A stretch of DNA of 54,727 nucleotides, from assembly GCA_903910385.1 (NCBI GenBank), contig CAIVZM010000039.1, forward strand, positions 1 to 54,727. The letters are read 5' to 3'. Made by a program: the position numbers and the translations under genes. Source of the DNA: an uncultured Armatimonadota bacterium. Lineage in GTDB: Bacteria; Armatimonadota; Armatimonadia; Armatimonadales; Armatimonadaceae. The notes under the pieces are model-generated. The model was not told the origin of the DNA. It ran no database searches and worked only from the letters and a program-made list of their open reading frames with translations. Below, piece after piece: positions 1-8,474 of this stretch; the stretch's first letter is position 1, and each line of letters begins with the position of its first letter.

Positions 1-45
1 GGCGGCGGCTTCGGCGGCGGTGGCGGCGGTGGCCTTGGTCGGTAA
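1..45 (+). CDS. 3' end of a Gly-rich protein (partial)
   Basis: Frame 1 reads a glycine-rich tail (GGGFGGGGGGGLGR) ending in TAA at 43-45. Only the last 14 codons are in the window, so the family cannot be named. The same Gly/Phe-rich style recurs inside the secretin that follows, which suggests (inference) that this is another protein of the same pilus or secretion operon. Confidence 0.6.
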   Translation, partial: GGGFGGGGGGGLGR

Positions 46-75
46 TATCTAACTCTTTACCACCAAAGCTATTAT

Positions 76-99
76 GGAAGGAAGCTTCCGCTTCCTTCC
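76..99. repeat. Perfect 10-bp stem-loop
   Basis: GGAAGGAAGC (76-85) pairs perfectly with GCTTCCTTCC (90-99) around a TTCC loop. It lies 31 bp after the stop of the upstream gene. No T-tract follows on the plus strand, so it is either a weak terminator, an mRNA 3'-end stabiliser or a processing site. Confidence 0.55.
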
Positions 100-112
100 G
101 GAACTTTGATGT

Positions 113-138
113 CAAAAAAAGCCCCCGAAAGAGGGGCT
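113..138 (-). terminator. Intrinsic terminator reading on the minus strand
   Basis: AGCCCC (120-125) pairs with GGGGCT (133-138). The A-run at 114-119 becomes a U-tract only on the minus-strand transcript. On the plus strand the hairpin is followed by ACAATATTT, a poor tail. Both flanking genes are on the plus strand, so the element is oriented to stop antisense transcription entering the upstream gene. Confidence 0.6.
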
Positions 139-230
139 ACAATATTTACGATAATAACACTTTCGGACAGATAGTACGGTTCTGCACGCAATTACTGACT
201 AAGGTAAGCGCAGACCGGGAGGACATTGAT

Positions 231-1898
231 ATGCAGCTCGATTCGCGCCGGAGCGGTCAACGCACGTTCCTGGCAACCTGCGCTCTGGTTTCCACGCTTT
301 TGCTTGGAATGACCCCGGCAGTGCGGGCGCAGACGACATCAAAGGATGTCAGTGGCGAAACCCTGGTAACCATTGATGTACGCGAAGCGGGATTGATGGG
401 GGCTGTTCAGATGCTGAGCGCCAGTAACGGTCTTGATAATGTCGTCGTTCGCAAGCCCAAGGGACGTGATTACAATCCGATTACCATGCGGTTGACGGAC
501 AAACCGTTGCGCACTGTGCTCAACGCTATTGCAACCGCTGCCGGAGCGGTTCTACAGGAACGTGACAGTATTTTCTATCTTATTCCACCAGAAGATGTAG
601 TATCCACTGCGCCTGCTGTGGCTCCGACTGTTGCAGTAACTCCCGCTCCAGCGGCAAAGCCCAGAGGTAATCACCAGTGGACTCGGATCAAGCTGGCTTA
701 CATTCTGCCTTCTGTTTGCAAGAACATTATCGATGATCCGCAATGGCGTCCGATTCTGGAAGCGGCTCCGAACCCGATCAGCGTCGTTCCTGTTCCCAGT
801 TCCGCTACCCGTGACTTAGTTGCACCTGCTAACAATAACGGAGCAGGTGGTGGTGCAGGTTCCGCTGCGGGACGAGATTCCAATTCCGTTGACAGCGCGG
901 GCGCTCGTGGTCAGGGAATCGGTGCAGGTGGGCGTGGTGGCTTTGGCGGCGGCGGCGGTTTCGGCGGTCAGGGTGGCGGTGGTGGTTTCGGTGGTCAGGG
1001 CGCCGGCGGTCAAGGCGCTGGCGGTCAGGGAGCCGGTAGCCTGCGTCCCCAGGGAATCAATACGATTGTTTCCAATGATGCGGACAACTCCCTGCTGATC
1101 GATGCGGAAGATGTAGAAAGCGTCGACCGATTGCGTGATCTTATCCGCTTACTGGATATCAAGCCCAAGCAAGTTCTGATTCGTGTAGAGTTCGTTTCGG
1201 TCAATATTGCGGATGCAGACAGCTTCGGCATTGACTGGCGATTCTCACCGGCGGGTAATATCGATGTTCAAATACCTCCCGCGAACTCGTCCGCTCCTTC
1301 CATTACGCTTGCCTATGCGTCCGGTAACGCAGTGGCGAACCTGCGGGCTTCGTTGGTCCGAACGACGCAGAACGTATTTCAGGCTCCAATTATCACGACT
1401 CTGAACAACGTCGAAGGTTCGATCAACTTCCAGAGCGCTATTTCCGTTCCACAAGCGACCAACATCGTCAACAACAACGGAATCGTTACCGGAAATACCT
1501 TTGTCACCTTCAACGCGCAGAACGGTATCAATGTCGTCCCGCATATCAACGGCGACGGCTCGATTACTATGGCTCTGCGACCTGTTCTCGCAAGCGTCCA
1601 ACCGGCGGCGGACGGTAGTATCCAGCAGTCGTTCCAGCAGGTACAGACCACGCGAATCGTTCAGAACGGTGAAACGATGGTACTGGGCGGGTTCATCACC
1701 AAGCAGTATACCAATGCCGTCAACAAGGTTCCGATCCTGGGCGATCTGCCGATCATCGGAAACCTATTCACTCAGCGGAACCGCGTTCAAACCGGAGCGG
1801 AAACGCTGGTATTCGTAACGCCGACGATTATCGAAGATCGCTCGCAAGGTACGGTGGGTACGCTCGGCTCTGGCGGTCAGTCATCTCCGACGCCGTAA
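231..1898 (+). CDS. pilQ: Type IV pilus/type II secretion secretin (PilQ/GspD-like)
   Basis: Outer-membrane secretin expected to form the gated ring through which a pilus or secreted substrate passes. A signal peptide spans about residues 1-34 (hydrophobic core, then AVRA-Q). An N0/STN-like domain follows at about 45-120. A second small domain (NTIVSNDADNSLLID) sits at about 275-320. The C-terminal secretin domain ends with the hallmark VPILGDLPIIGNLF and a final beta segment (ETLVFVTPTII). At 555 aa it is short for PilQ, with one rather than several N domains. An unusual Gly/Gln/Ala insert (about 200-270) carries GGFGG and GGQGA repeats. The start is fixed by GGGAGGA at 217-223. It is followed by aroC, aroK and aroB, the known pilQ-aroK-aroB context. 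GspD remains possible. Confidence 0.9.
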   Translation: MQLDSRRSGQRTFLATCALVSTLLLGMTPAVRAQTTSKDVSGETLVTIDVREAGLMGAVQMLSASNGLDNVVVRKPKGRDYNPITMRLTDKPLRTVLNAIATAAGAVLQERDSIFYLIPPEDVVSTAPAVAPTVAVTPAPAAKPRGNHQWTRIKLAYILPSVCKNIIDDPQWRPILEAAPNPISVVPVPSSATRDLVAPANNNGAGGGAGSAAGRDSNSVDSAGARGQGIGAGGRGGFGGGGGFGGQGGGGGFGGQGAGGQGAGGQGAGSLRPQGINTIVSNDADNSLLIDAEDVESVDRLRDLIRLLDIKPKQVLIRVEFVSVNIADADSFGIDWRFSPAGNIDVQIPPANSSAPSITLAYASGNAVANLRASLVRTTQNVFQAPIITTLNNVEGSINFQSAISVPQATNIVNNNGIVTGNTFVTFNAQNGINVVPHINGDGSITMALRPVLASVQPAADGSIQQSFQQVQTTRIVQNGETMVLGGFITKQYTNAVNKVPILGDLPIIGNLFTQRNRVQTGAETLVFVTPTIIEDRSQGTVGTLGSGGQSSPTP

Positions 1899-1920
1899 GA
1901 TAGTCGGCGTTCTTGCCCTG

Positions 1921-1955
1921 AAAACGGCGGTCACGTGCTTCGTGACCGCCGTTTT
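1921..1955 (+). terminator. Strong intrinsic terminator after the secretin gene
   Basis: AAAACGGCGGTCACG (1921-1935) pairs perfectly with 1941-1955 around a TGCTT loop, and the 3' arm ends in TTTT followed by CTTC. This 15-bp stem should end secretin transcription. Its 3' arm overlaps the -35 region proposed for aroC. Confidence 0.85.
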
Positions 1956-1971
1956 CTTCATGCGGTACAAT
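1942..1971 (+). promoter_or_regulatory. aroC promoter, probably giving a leaderless mRNA
   Basis: A -10 box TACAAT lies at 1966-1971 with a -35-like GTGACC at 1942-1947 (18-bp spacer). The aroC ATG at 1980 is only 8 nt past the -10 box, and there is no Shine-Dalgarno, so transcription would begin at or within 1-3 nt of the start codon. The -35 lies in the preceding terminator stem. Confidence 0.55.
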
Positions 1972-1979
1972 TAACCCGT

Positions 1980-3170
1980 ATGTCATTCCGCTTTTTAACT
2001 GCCGGTGAGTCTCATGGCCCGGCTCTAGTGACGATTATTGAAGGGCTTCCTGCCGGAATGCCGCTTGTCGCAGAACCTATCAATGAACAATTGAGACGGC
2101 GACAGGGGGGATATGGTCGTGGAGCTCGGATGAAAATCGAGTCCGACTCCGTCCAGATACTTACCGGCGTGCGCTTTGGCAAAACGCTTGGTTCTCCTGT
2201 CACGTTTGTGATAGCGAACCGTGACTGGGAAAACCGCAAGGCGATGATGCAGATCGAACCTGCGGGACAAGGCGGGGAGGAACCCCCCAAAATCACGGTG
2301 CCAAGACCCGGTCATGCCGATTATGTGGGCATGGTCAAATACGGGACGGATGATTTGCGTAATATCTTAGAGCGCTCGTCCGCCCGAAATACCGCGACTC
2401 TGGTCGCCGTAGGGGCGGTCGCTCGTGAGATGTTGGGACGCTTCGGAATCCAGATCGTTTCGCATATCACGCGTATCGGCGAAGTGGAAGCTCCCGAAGC
2501 GATCAATCTGACGGCAGAAGAAATCGATGAGCGTACGGAGAATTCGCCCGTGCGCTGTATCGATGCGGAATCCTCCGAAAAGATGGTGGCATTGATTGAT
2601 GGCGCGAAGCGGCGCGGCGACACTCTTGGCGGCGTCTTCGAAGTCATTGCCTTCGGTCTGCCTGTCGGATTAGGATCGCATACGCATTGGGACAAAAAAC
2701 TCGACGGGCGTTTGGCGCAGGCGATCCTGTCTATCAATGCGATCAAGGGAGTCGAGATCGGCATGGGATTTGGAGTGGCGGCGACACCCGGTTCCAGAGT
2801 TCACGATGAATTCACTCCTGGCGGTCCGACGGGCGTCTCCCGATTGACCAATCGCGCCGGAGGAACCGAAGGAGGCATGAGCAATGGTGAACCGCTTGTC
2901 GTGCGGGCGGCAATGAAGCCTATCGCAACTCTCATGCGACAGTTGGGTTCGGTCGATCTTGCGACGGGTGAAGCGCGACCCGCTTTTGCAGAGCGATCCG
3001 ATGTCTGTGCGGTTCCCGCAGCAGGGGTTATTGGCGAAGCGATGGTCGCGATTGTTCTGGCGCAGGCGTTTCAGGAAAAGTTCGGTGGCGATTCCTTCGA
3101 AGAGATGACTAGTAACTATGACGCCTACCAGAAAAGTTACCGAGGGATCGGAGCGGGAACCGAAGCGTAA
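1980..3170 (+). CDS. aroC: Chorismate synthase
   Basis: Converts 5-enolpyruvylshikimate-3-phosphate to chorismate, the last shikimate-pathway step, using reduced FMN; cytoplasmic. The protein (396 aa, usual length) opens with FRFLTAGESHG and shows the family signatures around residues 120-140 (LERSSARNTA) and 295-315 (GGTEGGMSNG). The frame is open upstream to 1935, but the conserved N-terminus and the TACAAT box 8 nt upstream place the start at ATG 1980. It is followed at 115 bp by aroK and then aroB, forming a shikimate cluster downstream of the secretin. Confidence 0.97.
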   Translation: MSFRFLTAGESHGPALVTIIEGLPAGMPLVAEPINEQLRRRQGGYGRGARMKIESDSVQILTGVRFGKTLGSPVTFVIANRDWENRKAMMQIEPAGQGGEEPPKITVPRPGHADYVGMVKYGTDDLRNILERSSARNTATLVAVGAVAREMLGRFGIQIVSHITRIGEVEAPEAINLTAEEIDERTENSPVRCIDAESSEKMVALIDGAKRRGDTLGGVFEVIAFGLPVGLGSHTHWDKKLDGRLAQAILSINAIKGVEIGMGFGVAATPGSRVHDEFTPGGPTGVSRLTNRAGGTEGGMSNGEPLVVRAAMKPIATLMRQLGSVDLATGEARPAFAERSDVCAVPAAGVIGEAMVAIVLAQAFQEKFGGDSFEEMTSNYDAYQKSYRGIGAGTEA

Positions 3171-3285
3171 TCCGAAGCGAAAAGCAATATTCTTACGGAT
3201 GGCGTGAGATTTGGTCTGCACGATATAGCGGAACTTTCTGATGTAACATTTTTATGACATCTTACTTGTTGTGTGAATTTTAGTA

Positions 3286-3825
3286 ATGGAAAATATCGCT
3301 CTCATAGGCTTCATGGGAAGCGGCAAAACGACGACGGGTAAACTGCTGGCGGAACGTCTGGGGTGGCGTTTCACGGATACGGATACCCTGATCGAGAATG
3401 CAGCGGGACGTTCCATTCCCGATATTTTCGCAAATGAAGGCGAAGTCGCTTTTCGAAATAGAGAAACCGCCGCTATACAGGAAGCGTGTCGGGGGTTCTG
3501 TCAGGTGATAGCGACCGGCGGCGGAGCGATTCTACGTCCGGATAATATTGTGGAGCTTCGTGGCTCTTCCTTGATAATATGGTTGACCGCTCGCCCGGAG
3601 GTGGTTGTCGCCCGAACGGAAAAAGCGGCGCAGTCGAGACCTTTACTTGTCCGGCGCGACGATGATTTGTTCAGTCATATATTGAAAATGCTGGGCGAAC
3701 GTGGGCCGCTTTATCAGTCCGCCGCGCATCTGATTATCGATACATCAGACCGATCCCCGGATGCGGTTGCCGTAGAGATCCAGCGCAAATGGGAACGTCG
3801 CCATCAAGAGGGAATCGCAACCTGA
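3286..3825 (+). CDS. aroK: Shikimate kinase
   Basis: Phosphorylates shikimate at the 3-hydroxyl with ATP; cytoplasmic. The 179-aa protein has a Walker A loop GFMGSGKTT (residues 8-16), the shikimate-binding DTD at about 32-34, the second substrate motif ATGGGAI at about 76-82, and a lid arginine region (QSRPLL) at about 118. The length is typical. The start follows the conserved MENIALIGFMGSGK N-terminus; no good Shine-Dalgarno is visible. It lies between aroC and aroB, 82 bp before the latter. Confidence 0.96.
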   Translation: MENIALIGFMGSGKTTTGKLLAERLGWRFTDTDTLIENAAGRSIPDIFANEGEVAFRNRETAAIQEACRGFCQVIATGGGAILRPDNIVELRGSSLIIWLTARPEVVVARTEKAAQSRPLLVRRDDDLFSHILKMLGERGPLYQSAAHLIIDTSDRSPDAVAVEIQRKWERRHQEGIAT

Positions 3826-3871
3826 TTCGGGAGACCGCTTTTTGTTCGGATTCGCTGTTCGGGAGGCCAGA

Positions 3872-3899
3872 TTTCCAAAAGCCTGTCAAATGGTACAAT
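3872..3899 (+). promoter_or_regulatory. aroB promoter, probably giving a leaderless mRNA
   Basis: TACAAT at 3894-3899 with TTTCCA at 3872-3877 as a -35-like element (16-bp spacer). The start ATG at 3908 is 8 nt past the -10 box, the same distance as for aroC and the GH51 gene. Confidence 0.55.
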
Positions 3900-3907
3900 C
3901 TGAACAT

Positions 3908-5014
3908 ATGTCCTTACGATTGAACGTGCCTCTATCGGGCGGGCGAGAATACGATATCCATGTGGGCGACGGTACGTTGGTCACGGATGCGGGAACAGTA
4001 TTGGCTCAGGTCGCTCGATCCAAACGTGCAATCGTGATTACTCAACCGAAGATCGCAGCGCTGTGGGGAGCAAAATTGGTATCCTCGCTGTTTGTAGCCG
4101 GCTTTGATTCTCCTGCTATTGTCACATTCCCGCATGGCGAACGTTATAAAAATTTAAAAGCGGTGACTCAACTATGCGACTCGCTTTACGATTTATCCCC
4201 TGCAATAGATCGTAAAACCCTGATTATCGCTCTGGGCGGGGGAGTGGTAGGTGATGTTGCGGGGTTTGTCGCATCGCTGTATTTACGTGGACTGGATTAT
4301 GTGCAGGTTCCCACAACGTTGCTGGCAATGGTGGATTCTTCTGTCGGCGGTAAAACGGGTGTCGATTTTCGTGAAGGGAAAAACCTCATAGGAGCTTTTT
4401 ATCAGCCCCGTTCCGTCCTGATCGATGTCGAAACGTTATCTACACTACCGGTAAGGGAGCGAAGGGCGGGAATAGCGGAAGTCATCAAGTATGGTGTGAT
4501 TCGTGAACCTTCTATCCTGTCGTTACTGTCAGCAAGAGAGATGACATACCGGGATGCGGCAGTCCTGTCTGATCTGATTCAACGATCCTGCATCATCAAA
4601 GCGGATGTGGTTTCCCGTGATGAATATGAAACTACGGGACTAAGAGCTATTCTGAACTTCGGGCATACTGTCGGGCATGCATTGGAGTCGGCGACAAATT
4701 ATCGTCGCTACAAACATGGCGAGGCTGTAGCGATCGGTATGATGGCGGCGGCGGCGATTGGCGAAGCGCACGGAGTAACGCCACCAGAGGTTCGAACTGC
4801 GATTGAAAAAGCGCTGATAGCGCAAAAACTCCCGACCGGGTTTCCGCCGGAGATGGATGTGGAAACAATCTTGCCGTTGATGGCGCGGGATAAAAAAGCG
4901 GAGGGCGGTAAAGCCCGGTTTGTACTGGCGACATCCATAGGCTCGACCAAAGTATTTTCTGATGTCGAAGAATCAGCGATTCGAGAAGGAATTCGACGTG
5001 TCACACGGCATTGA
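3908..5014 (+). CDS. aroB: 3-dehydroquinate synthase
   Basis: Converts DAHP to 3-dehydroquinate using NAD and a divalent metal; cytoplasmic. From ATG 3908 it is 368 aa, typical of the family. Motifs seen: GGGVVGDVAGF (NAD-binding), VPTTLLAMVDSSVGGKTG (substrate and metal region), EVIKYGVI, and GHTVGHALE with the metal-binding His. The open frame extends to 3842, but those 22 codons do not resemble the family and the TACAAT box supports the inner start. The last 17 nt overlap the next small gene, so the two are probably co-translated. Confidence 0.96.
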   Translation: MSLRLNVPLSGGREYDIHVGDGTLVTDAGTVLAQVARSKRAIVITQPKIAALWGAKLVSSLFVAGFDSPAIVTFPHGERYKNLKAVTQLCDSLYDLSPAIDRKTLIIALGGGVVGDVAGFVASLYLRGLDYVQVPTTLLAMVDSSVGGKTGVDFREGKNLIGAFYQPRSVLIDVETLSTLPVRERRAGIAEVIKYGVIREPSILSLLSAREMTYRDAAVLSDLIQRSCIIKADVVSRDEYETTGLRAILNFGHTVGHALESATNYRRYKHGEAVAIGMMAAAAIGEAHGVTPPEVRTAIEKALIAQKLPTGFPPEMDVETILPLMARDKKAEGGKARFVLATSIGSTKVFSDVEESAIREGIRRVTRH

Positions 5015-5255
5015 GGCGCTCATCTGCCTTTGGATAACGCTTTGCGCGCTCGCTTTCTGGGGGCCGTATGGAGGCATTACGCTTTCGCCTGGCTTGGCGA
5101 ATGCACTGTACGCCTCCTTCCTCTTGACCGTCATCGCAATCGTTCTGGTGCGGTGGCTCAAAAGCAGGACGGAAGCGGAAAAAGCGTTAAGTGCATCTGG
5201 CAGAGCGATAAGCGAAACGAAAGGTGACGAGGAAAGCGGCAATGGCGGAAGTTGA
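4998..5255 (+). CDS. Small membrane protein of unknown function
   Basis: About 85 aa from GTG 4998, chosen because GAGAAGGA lies 7 nt upstream (4983-4990). An ATG at 4962 would add 12 residues without a ribosome-binding site. Two hydrophobic segments (ALICLWITLCALAFW and LYASFLLTVIAIVLV) are followed by a charged C-terminal tail. It overlaps aroB by 17 nt and the pseudokinase gene by 14 nt, so it sits inside one operon. No family recognised. It may be a membrane partner of the downstream pseudokinase, which is an inference from position only. Confidence 0.65.
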   Translation: MSHGIEALICLWITLCALAFWGPYGGITLSPGLANALYASFLLTVIAIVLVRWLKSRTEAEKALSASGRAISETKGDEESGNGGS

Positions 5256-7284
5256 GGATAATCCGGTTCAACGCGGTGGCTCTGGAAGCTTTATCAATCG
5301 TATCCTTGGCGGGCGTTACGAAGCAATGGAAACGCTGGGGCAGGGGCCGTTACTCGCCGCCTACCGCGCCCGTGACCGGCAACAAAATCGCATTGTGACG
5401 GTGAAAACGTTGTTGCCTGCCTTCGCGCATCGTCCCGAGGTTTTGGAATCATTGCGTATCGGACTGGGTCAAACGCTCTCCCTCTCGCATCCGAATATTA
5501 CCCGAACCTTCGATGTCGGTAAAGATGAAAGCTCCGATACGCTGTTTCTTGTTGAGGAGTTTGTGCGTGGTATTGATCTAAAGGAGCGAATTCGCCGGGC
5601 TGCGCCTTTTCAATTGACCGCCGCCACAGAAACCGCTATCAGTGTCGCAGAGGGTCTGGAATTCGCGCACTCCCGAAATGTCGCCCATGGGGACGTTCGT
5701 CCGCAGAATATTCGTATGGCGCCCGAGGGGCAGGTCAAGTTGACTAACTTCGGCATCGCCCCTGCACAGTGTCAGGCAATCGCTGGCGATGCTGTCCAAT
5801 GGCGGCGCGTCGCGGATTATCACGCTCCGGAAATAGGGGTGAATTCCGCTCCGACCGCCTCGGCGGATTTATATGCCCTCGGAGTTGTCCTGTTCGAAAT
5901 GTTAACGGGCGAGACTCCGTATCCGGCGGATGATCCTGCGGAAATCGCTCGGCGACGTATGCAGGAACCGGTTCCATCACCGAGAAGCGTTAATGCGGCT
6001 GTTCCTACGGCTCTGGACGGCATCACGCGCAAAGCGTTAAGTAAAACTCCGGAAGAACGTTATGCTACCGCTACCGAACTTCTACGAGATTTGCGGCAGG
6101 TCAGAGACGCCTTGCGGTTCGGGAAATCGCTTTCATGGTCTCCCTTAACAGACGAAACCAGAACGGAAGCGGCAGTACGAGTGGTCGCGCCTCCTCGCGC
6201 CTTCGAGGCCGAGGATGAGGATTTGACCGTGGTTCAACGTCCTGCGTCTGCCTCGAAGAATCAGGGTTCGACCCTGCCACCACCTGTCACAGCGCCTCCG
6301 CCATCGCGGATAGAGACTATAGAGACGGTTTCCCGGTCCGCCACTCCGGTTGATGCCATTACGGTTGCGAAGGCTGGTAAAGGTGACGATCGAATAGCGG
6401 AAAAGAAAGAGAGCGAAAATTTGACTTCGGCTCCGAGTAGTGGGGGAGGACGCTGGCTGACAGCGCTCATCTGGACAGCGGCGTTGGGTTTTGTCTGCGC
6501 TTTGTGCTTTCTCGCGTTTATCATATTGCAATTTCTAAAACCGACGAGCGATGTAGTTGTGCCCAATCTGGTGGGTAAACCTCTAGCGGAAGCGCAAAAT
6601 ATCGCTACGCAAACCCGATTCAATCTTGCCATTGTAGACAAACAGTATCGGGACGCTGAGCCGGAAGGTGTCATCTACCAGATGGGAACGACGCCGGGTC
6701 GTCATATCAAGGAAGGAAGAGATGTTCAGATATGGGTTTCCAAAGGTCCGCGACTGGTGGAAATTCCGGATTTGATCGGAATGGACTTTGAAAAAGCCCG
6801 CAAAAAGCTGGAAAGCGTCGGTCTGAGGCTCGGAGACTACAAAGGGGAATATGATTACAGTTCGGCGAAGGGGACAGTCATCCGGCAAAAGCCCAGTTCC
6901 GGGGAAAACGCAGCACGAGGCGCCCGTATCGATCTGACAATCTCCAAAGGAGAAGAGCCAACGCCAACGCCGGAACCGATTCCGACACCGGATATGTCGA
7001 CCCCCGCTCCCGAAACGACTCCTTCCGCCAATCTGACAGGAGAGTCCGATAGCGCGAAAACGCGAACGTTCGATATCACCTACCCGCCCAATGGGCCGCT
7101 GACAAACGAGGGCGCTCCGCATCAAATCCGCATCGATGTCATTGATGACCGGGGAGCGAACACCGTTTACAATGAACTGAAACCTGCCGGTTCGACAGTG
7201 AAATTCCGGGCGGAAGCGGTTGGGAAAAAGGTTTCGATCAAGCTCTATGACAACGATGACCTGAAGGCGGAGGTCAACAAGTGA
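5242..7284 (+). CDS. PASTA-domain Ser/Thr kinase homologue, probable pseudokinase
   Basis: Membrane protein of the PknB/StkP architecture: kinase fold at about residues 25-295, disordered linker, one transmembrane helix (405-432), two PASTA domains (437-502 and 506-570), a Pro/Thr-rich linker and an extra C-terminal beta domain (about 610-680). PASTA domains bind peptidoglycan fragments. The catalytic core is degenerate. The Gly-rich loop reads GQGPLLAAY. The alpha-C Glu position appears to be Gly. HRD is HGD (149-151), the following Lys is Arg, and DFG is NFG (169-171). The ATP Lys (VTVK, K55), the HGD Asp and Asn156 remain. It is therefore likely a scaffold or sensor rather than an active kinase. 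Start ATG 5242 has GAGGAAA 6 nt upstream. It overlaps rpe by 4 nt (GTGA). Confidence 0.88.
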   Translation: MAEVEDNPVQRGGSGSFINRILGGRYEAMETLGQGPLLAAYRARDRQQNRIVTVKTLLPAFAHRPEVLESLRIGLGQTLSLSHPNITRTFDVGKDESSDTLFLVEEFVRGIDLKERIRRAAPFQLTAATETAISVAEGLEFAHSRNVAHGDVRPQNIRMAPEGQVKLTNFGIAPAQCQAIAGDAVQWRRVADYHAPEIGVNSAPTASADLYALGVVLFEMLTGETPYPADDPAEIARRRMQEPVPSPRSVNAAVPTALDGITRKALSKTPEERYATATELLRDLRQVRDALRFGKSLSWSPLTDETRTEAAVRVVAPPRAFEAEDEDLTVVQRPASASKNQGSTLPPPVTAPPPSRIETIETVSRSATPVDAITVAKAGKGDDRIAEKKESENLTSAPSSGGGRWLTALIWTAALGFVCALCFLAFIILQFLKPTSDVVVPNLVGKPLAEAQNIATQTRFNLAIVDKQYRDAEPEGVIYQMGTTPGRHIKEGRDVQIWVSKGPRLVEIPDLIGMDFEKARKKLESVGLRLGDYKGEYDYSSAKGTVIRQKPSSGENAARGARIDLTISKGEEPTPTPEPIPTPDMSTPAPETTPSANLTGESDSAKTRTFDITYPPNGPLTNEGAPHQIRIDVIDDRGANTVYNELKPAGSTVKFRAEAVGKKVSIKLYDNDDLKAEVNK

Positions 7285-7985
7285 GCGATATCATCGTTAA
7301 TCTGAAACGTCGCCCTGCCGGGGAAATCCGTGTCGCCCCATCGTTGCTGGCGGCGGATTTCGCTCATTTTGGGAGCGATGTCGCGTCCGCTATCGAAGCG
7401 GGAGCGGACTGGTTGCATTTTGACATTATGGATGGTCATTTTGTCCCCAATCTTTCCTTCAGCGCTGACCTGGTCCGCGCCGTCCGTCCGGCGCAATCAG
7501 GCGTCCCCTTCGATGTTCATCTGATGGTGGAGCGTCCGGAAGATTACATTGGCGCGTTTGCTGATGCTGGCGCGAACCTGATTACGATCCATCCCGAATC
7601 CACCGTCCATCTTCAGCGCAATCTGGCGATGATTCGGGCGCATGGTTGCCGCGCCGGAGTCGCCCTGAACCCGGCGACCACGCCGGAGGTTTTGCGCTAT
7701 GTACTGCCCGATATCGATCTGGTTCTGGTCATGACGGTCAACCCCGGATTCGGAGGGCAGAAGTTTTTGCCTGTCGCCGGGAAAAAGGTGGCGGAACTGG
7801 ATCGGATTCGACAGGAGACGGAATCAGGTTATCTGATTTCTGTGGACGGCGGAGTCGATGCCGGTGTGGCGGCGCAATTGTCGCAGGACGGCGCCGATGT
7901 ACTGGTGGCAGGGTCGTCTGTTTTTCATCATCCGATGGGAGTCACCGAAGGGGTCTCTGCCTTGCGGAACTCCGTACGTCAGTAA
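7281..7985 (+). CDS. rpe: Ribulose-phosphate 3-epimerase
   Basis: Interconverts ribulose-5-phosphate and xylulose-5-phosphate in the pentose phosphate pathway; cytoplasmic TIM barrel. The sequence shows APSLLAADF, the metal-binding HFDIMDGHFVPN, FDVHLMVERPE, the loop VNPGFGGQKF and the phosphate-binding VDGGVD. The length of 234 aa is slightly above typical because of about 15 extra N-terminal residues. The GTG start overlaps the stop of the pseudokinase gene (GTGA), implying translational coupling. Ribulose-5-phosphate is also the RibB substrate, so proximity to the rib genes is metabolically sensible. Confidence 0.96.
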   Translation: MSDIIVNLKRRPAGEIRVAPSLLAADFAHFGSDVASAIEAGADWLHFDIMDGHFVPNLSFSADLVRAVRPAQSGVPFDVHLMVERPEDYIGAFADAGANLITIHPESTVHLQRNLAMIRAHGCRAGVALNPATTPEVLRYVLPDIDLVLVMTVNPGFGGQKFLPVAGKKVAELDRIRQETESGYLISVDGGVDAGVAAQLSQDGADVLVAGSSVFHHPMGVTEGVSALRNSVRQ

Positions 7986-8069
7986 AGGGTAAGAGAATTG
8001 TCAGGATAGTGACGATCCGATAGGCGAAACGGGAAAGCGAACTTTGGAAGTGGGAGGAGCGATAGTACG

Positions 8070-8474
8070 ATGACGGCAACGCAATTTTTACTCGGAACGT
8101 TGCTCGCTTTTGCGCTGGGCTATACTGTCCTGGGTTATCCGCACAAGTATGGTGCGTTGTCCGGGCGTTCGCGATTGTACCGTACTGTCGGACTCTGCGT
8201 TCTCGACCTGCTATTGATCCTTGTATTCTTCGGAACCTTCGCTGACTTCGATTCCGGTCCCGATGAGCGTGTCGCGCGGATTCGGTACCTGTTGTACCTG
8301 ATGTCCTGCCTGACGCTGTGTCTGACGTTGCCTCTGATCGCCGCTCTGGACGCTCTGGAATCATACTCCGCAGTGCGCCGGGAACGCCGCGAGTACCTGA
8401 ACAAGATTCTGGAAGAGGAACGCGAGCGAATCCAGCGCAAGAAATCGGATGCTGATGTGGAAAAGCGCCCGTGA
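8070..8474 (+). CDS. Membrane protein with C-terminal coiled coil, unknown
   Basis: 134 aa. Three hydrophobic segments (FLLGTLLAFALGYTVLG, LCVLDLLLILVFFGTF, YLLYLMSCLTLCLTLPLIAAL) are followed by a highly charged helical tail (RREYLNKILEEERERIQRKK) likely to form a cytoplasmic coiled coil. ATG 8070 is preceded by GGGAGGAG. Its stop overlaps the GTG start of ribD by 4 nt, so it is co-translated with ribD. I recognise no family and do not assign a role. Confidence 0.75.
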   Translation: MTATQFLLGTLLAFALGYTVLGYPHKYGALSGRSRLYRTVGLCVLDLLLILVFFGTFADFDSGPDERVARIRYLLYLMSCLTLCLTLPLIAALDALESYSAVRRERREYLNKILEEERERIQRKKSDADVEKRP

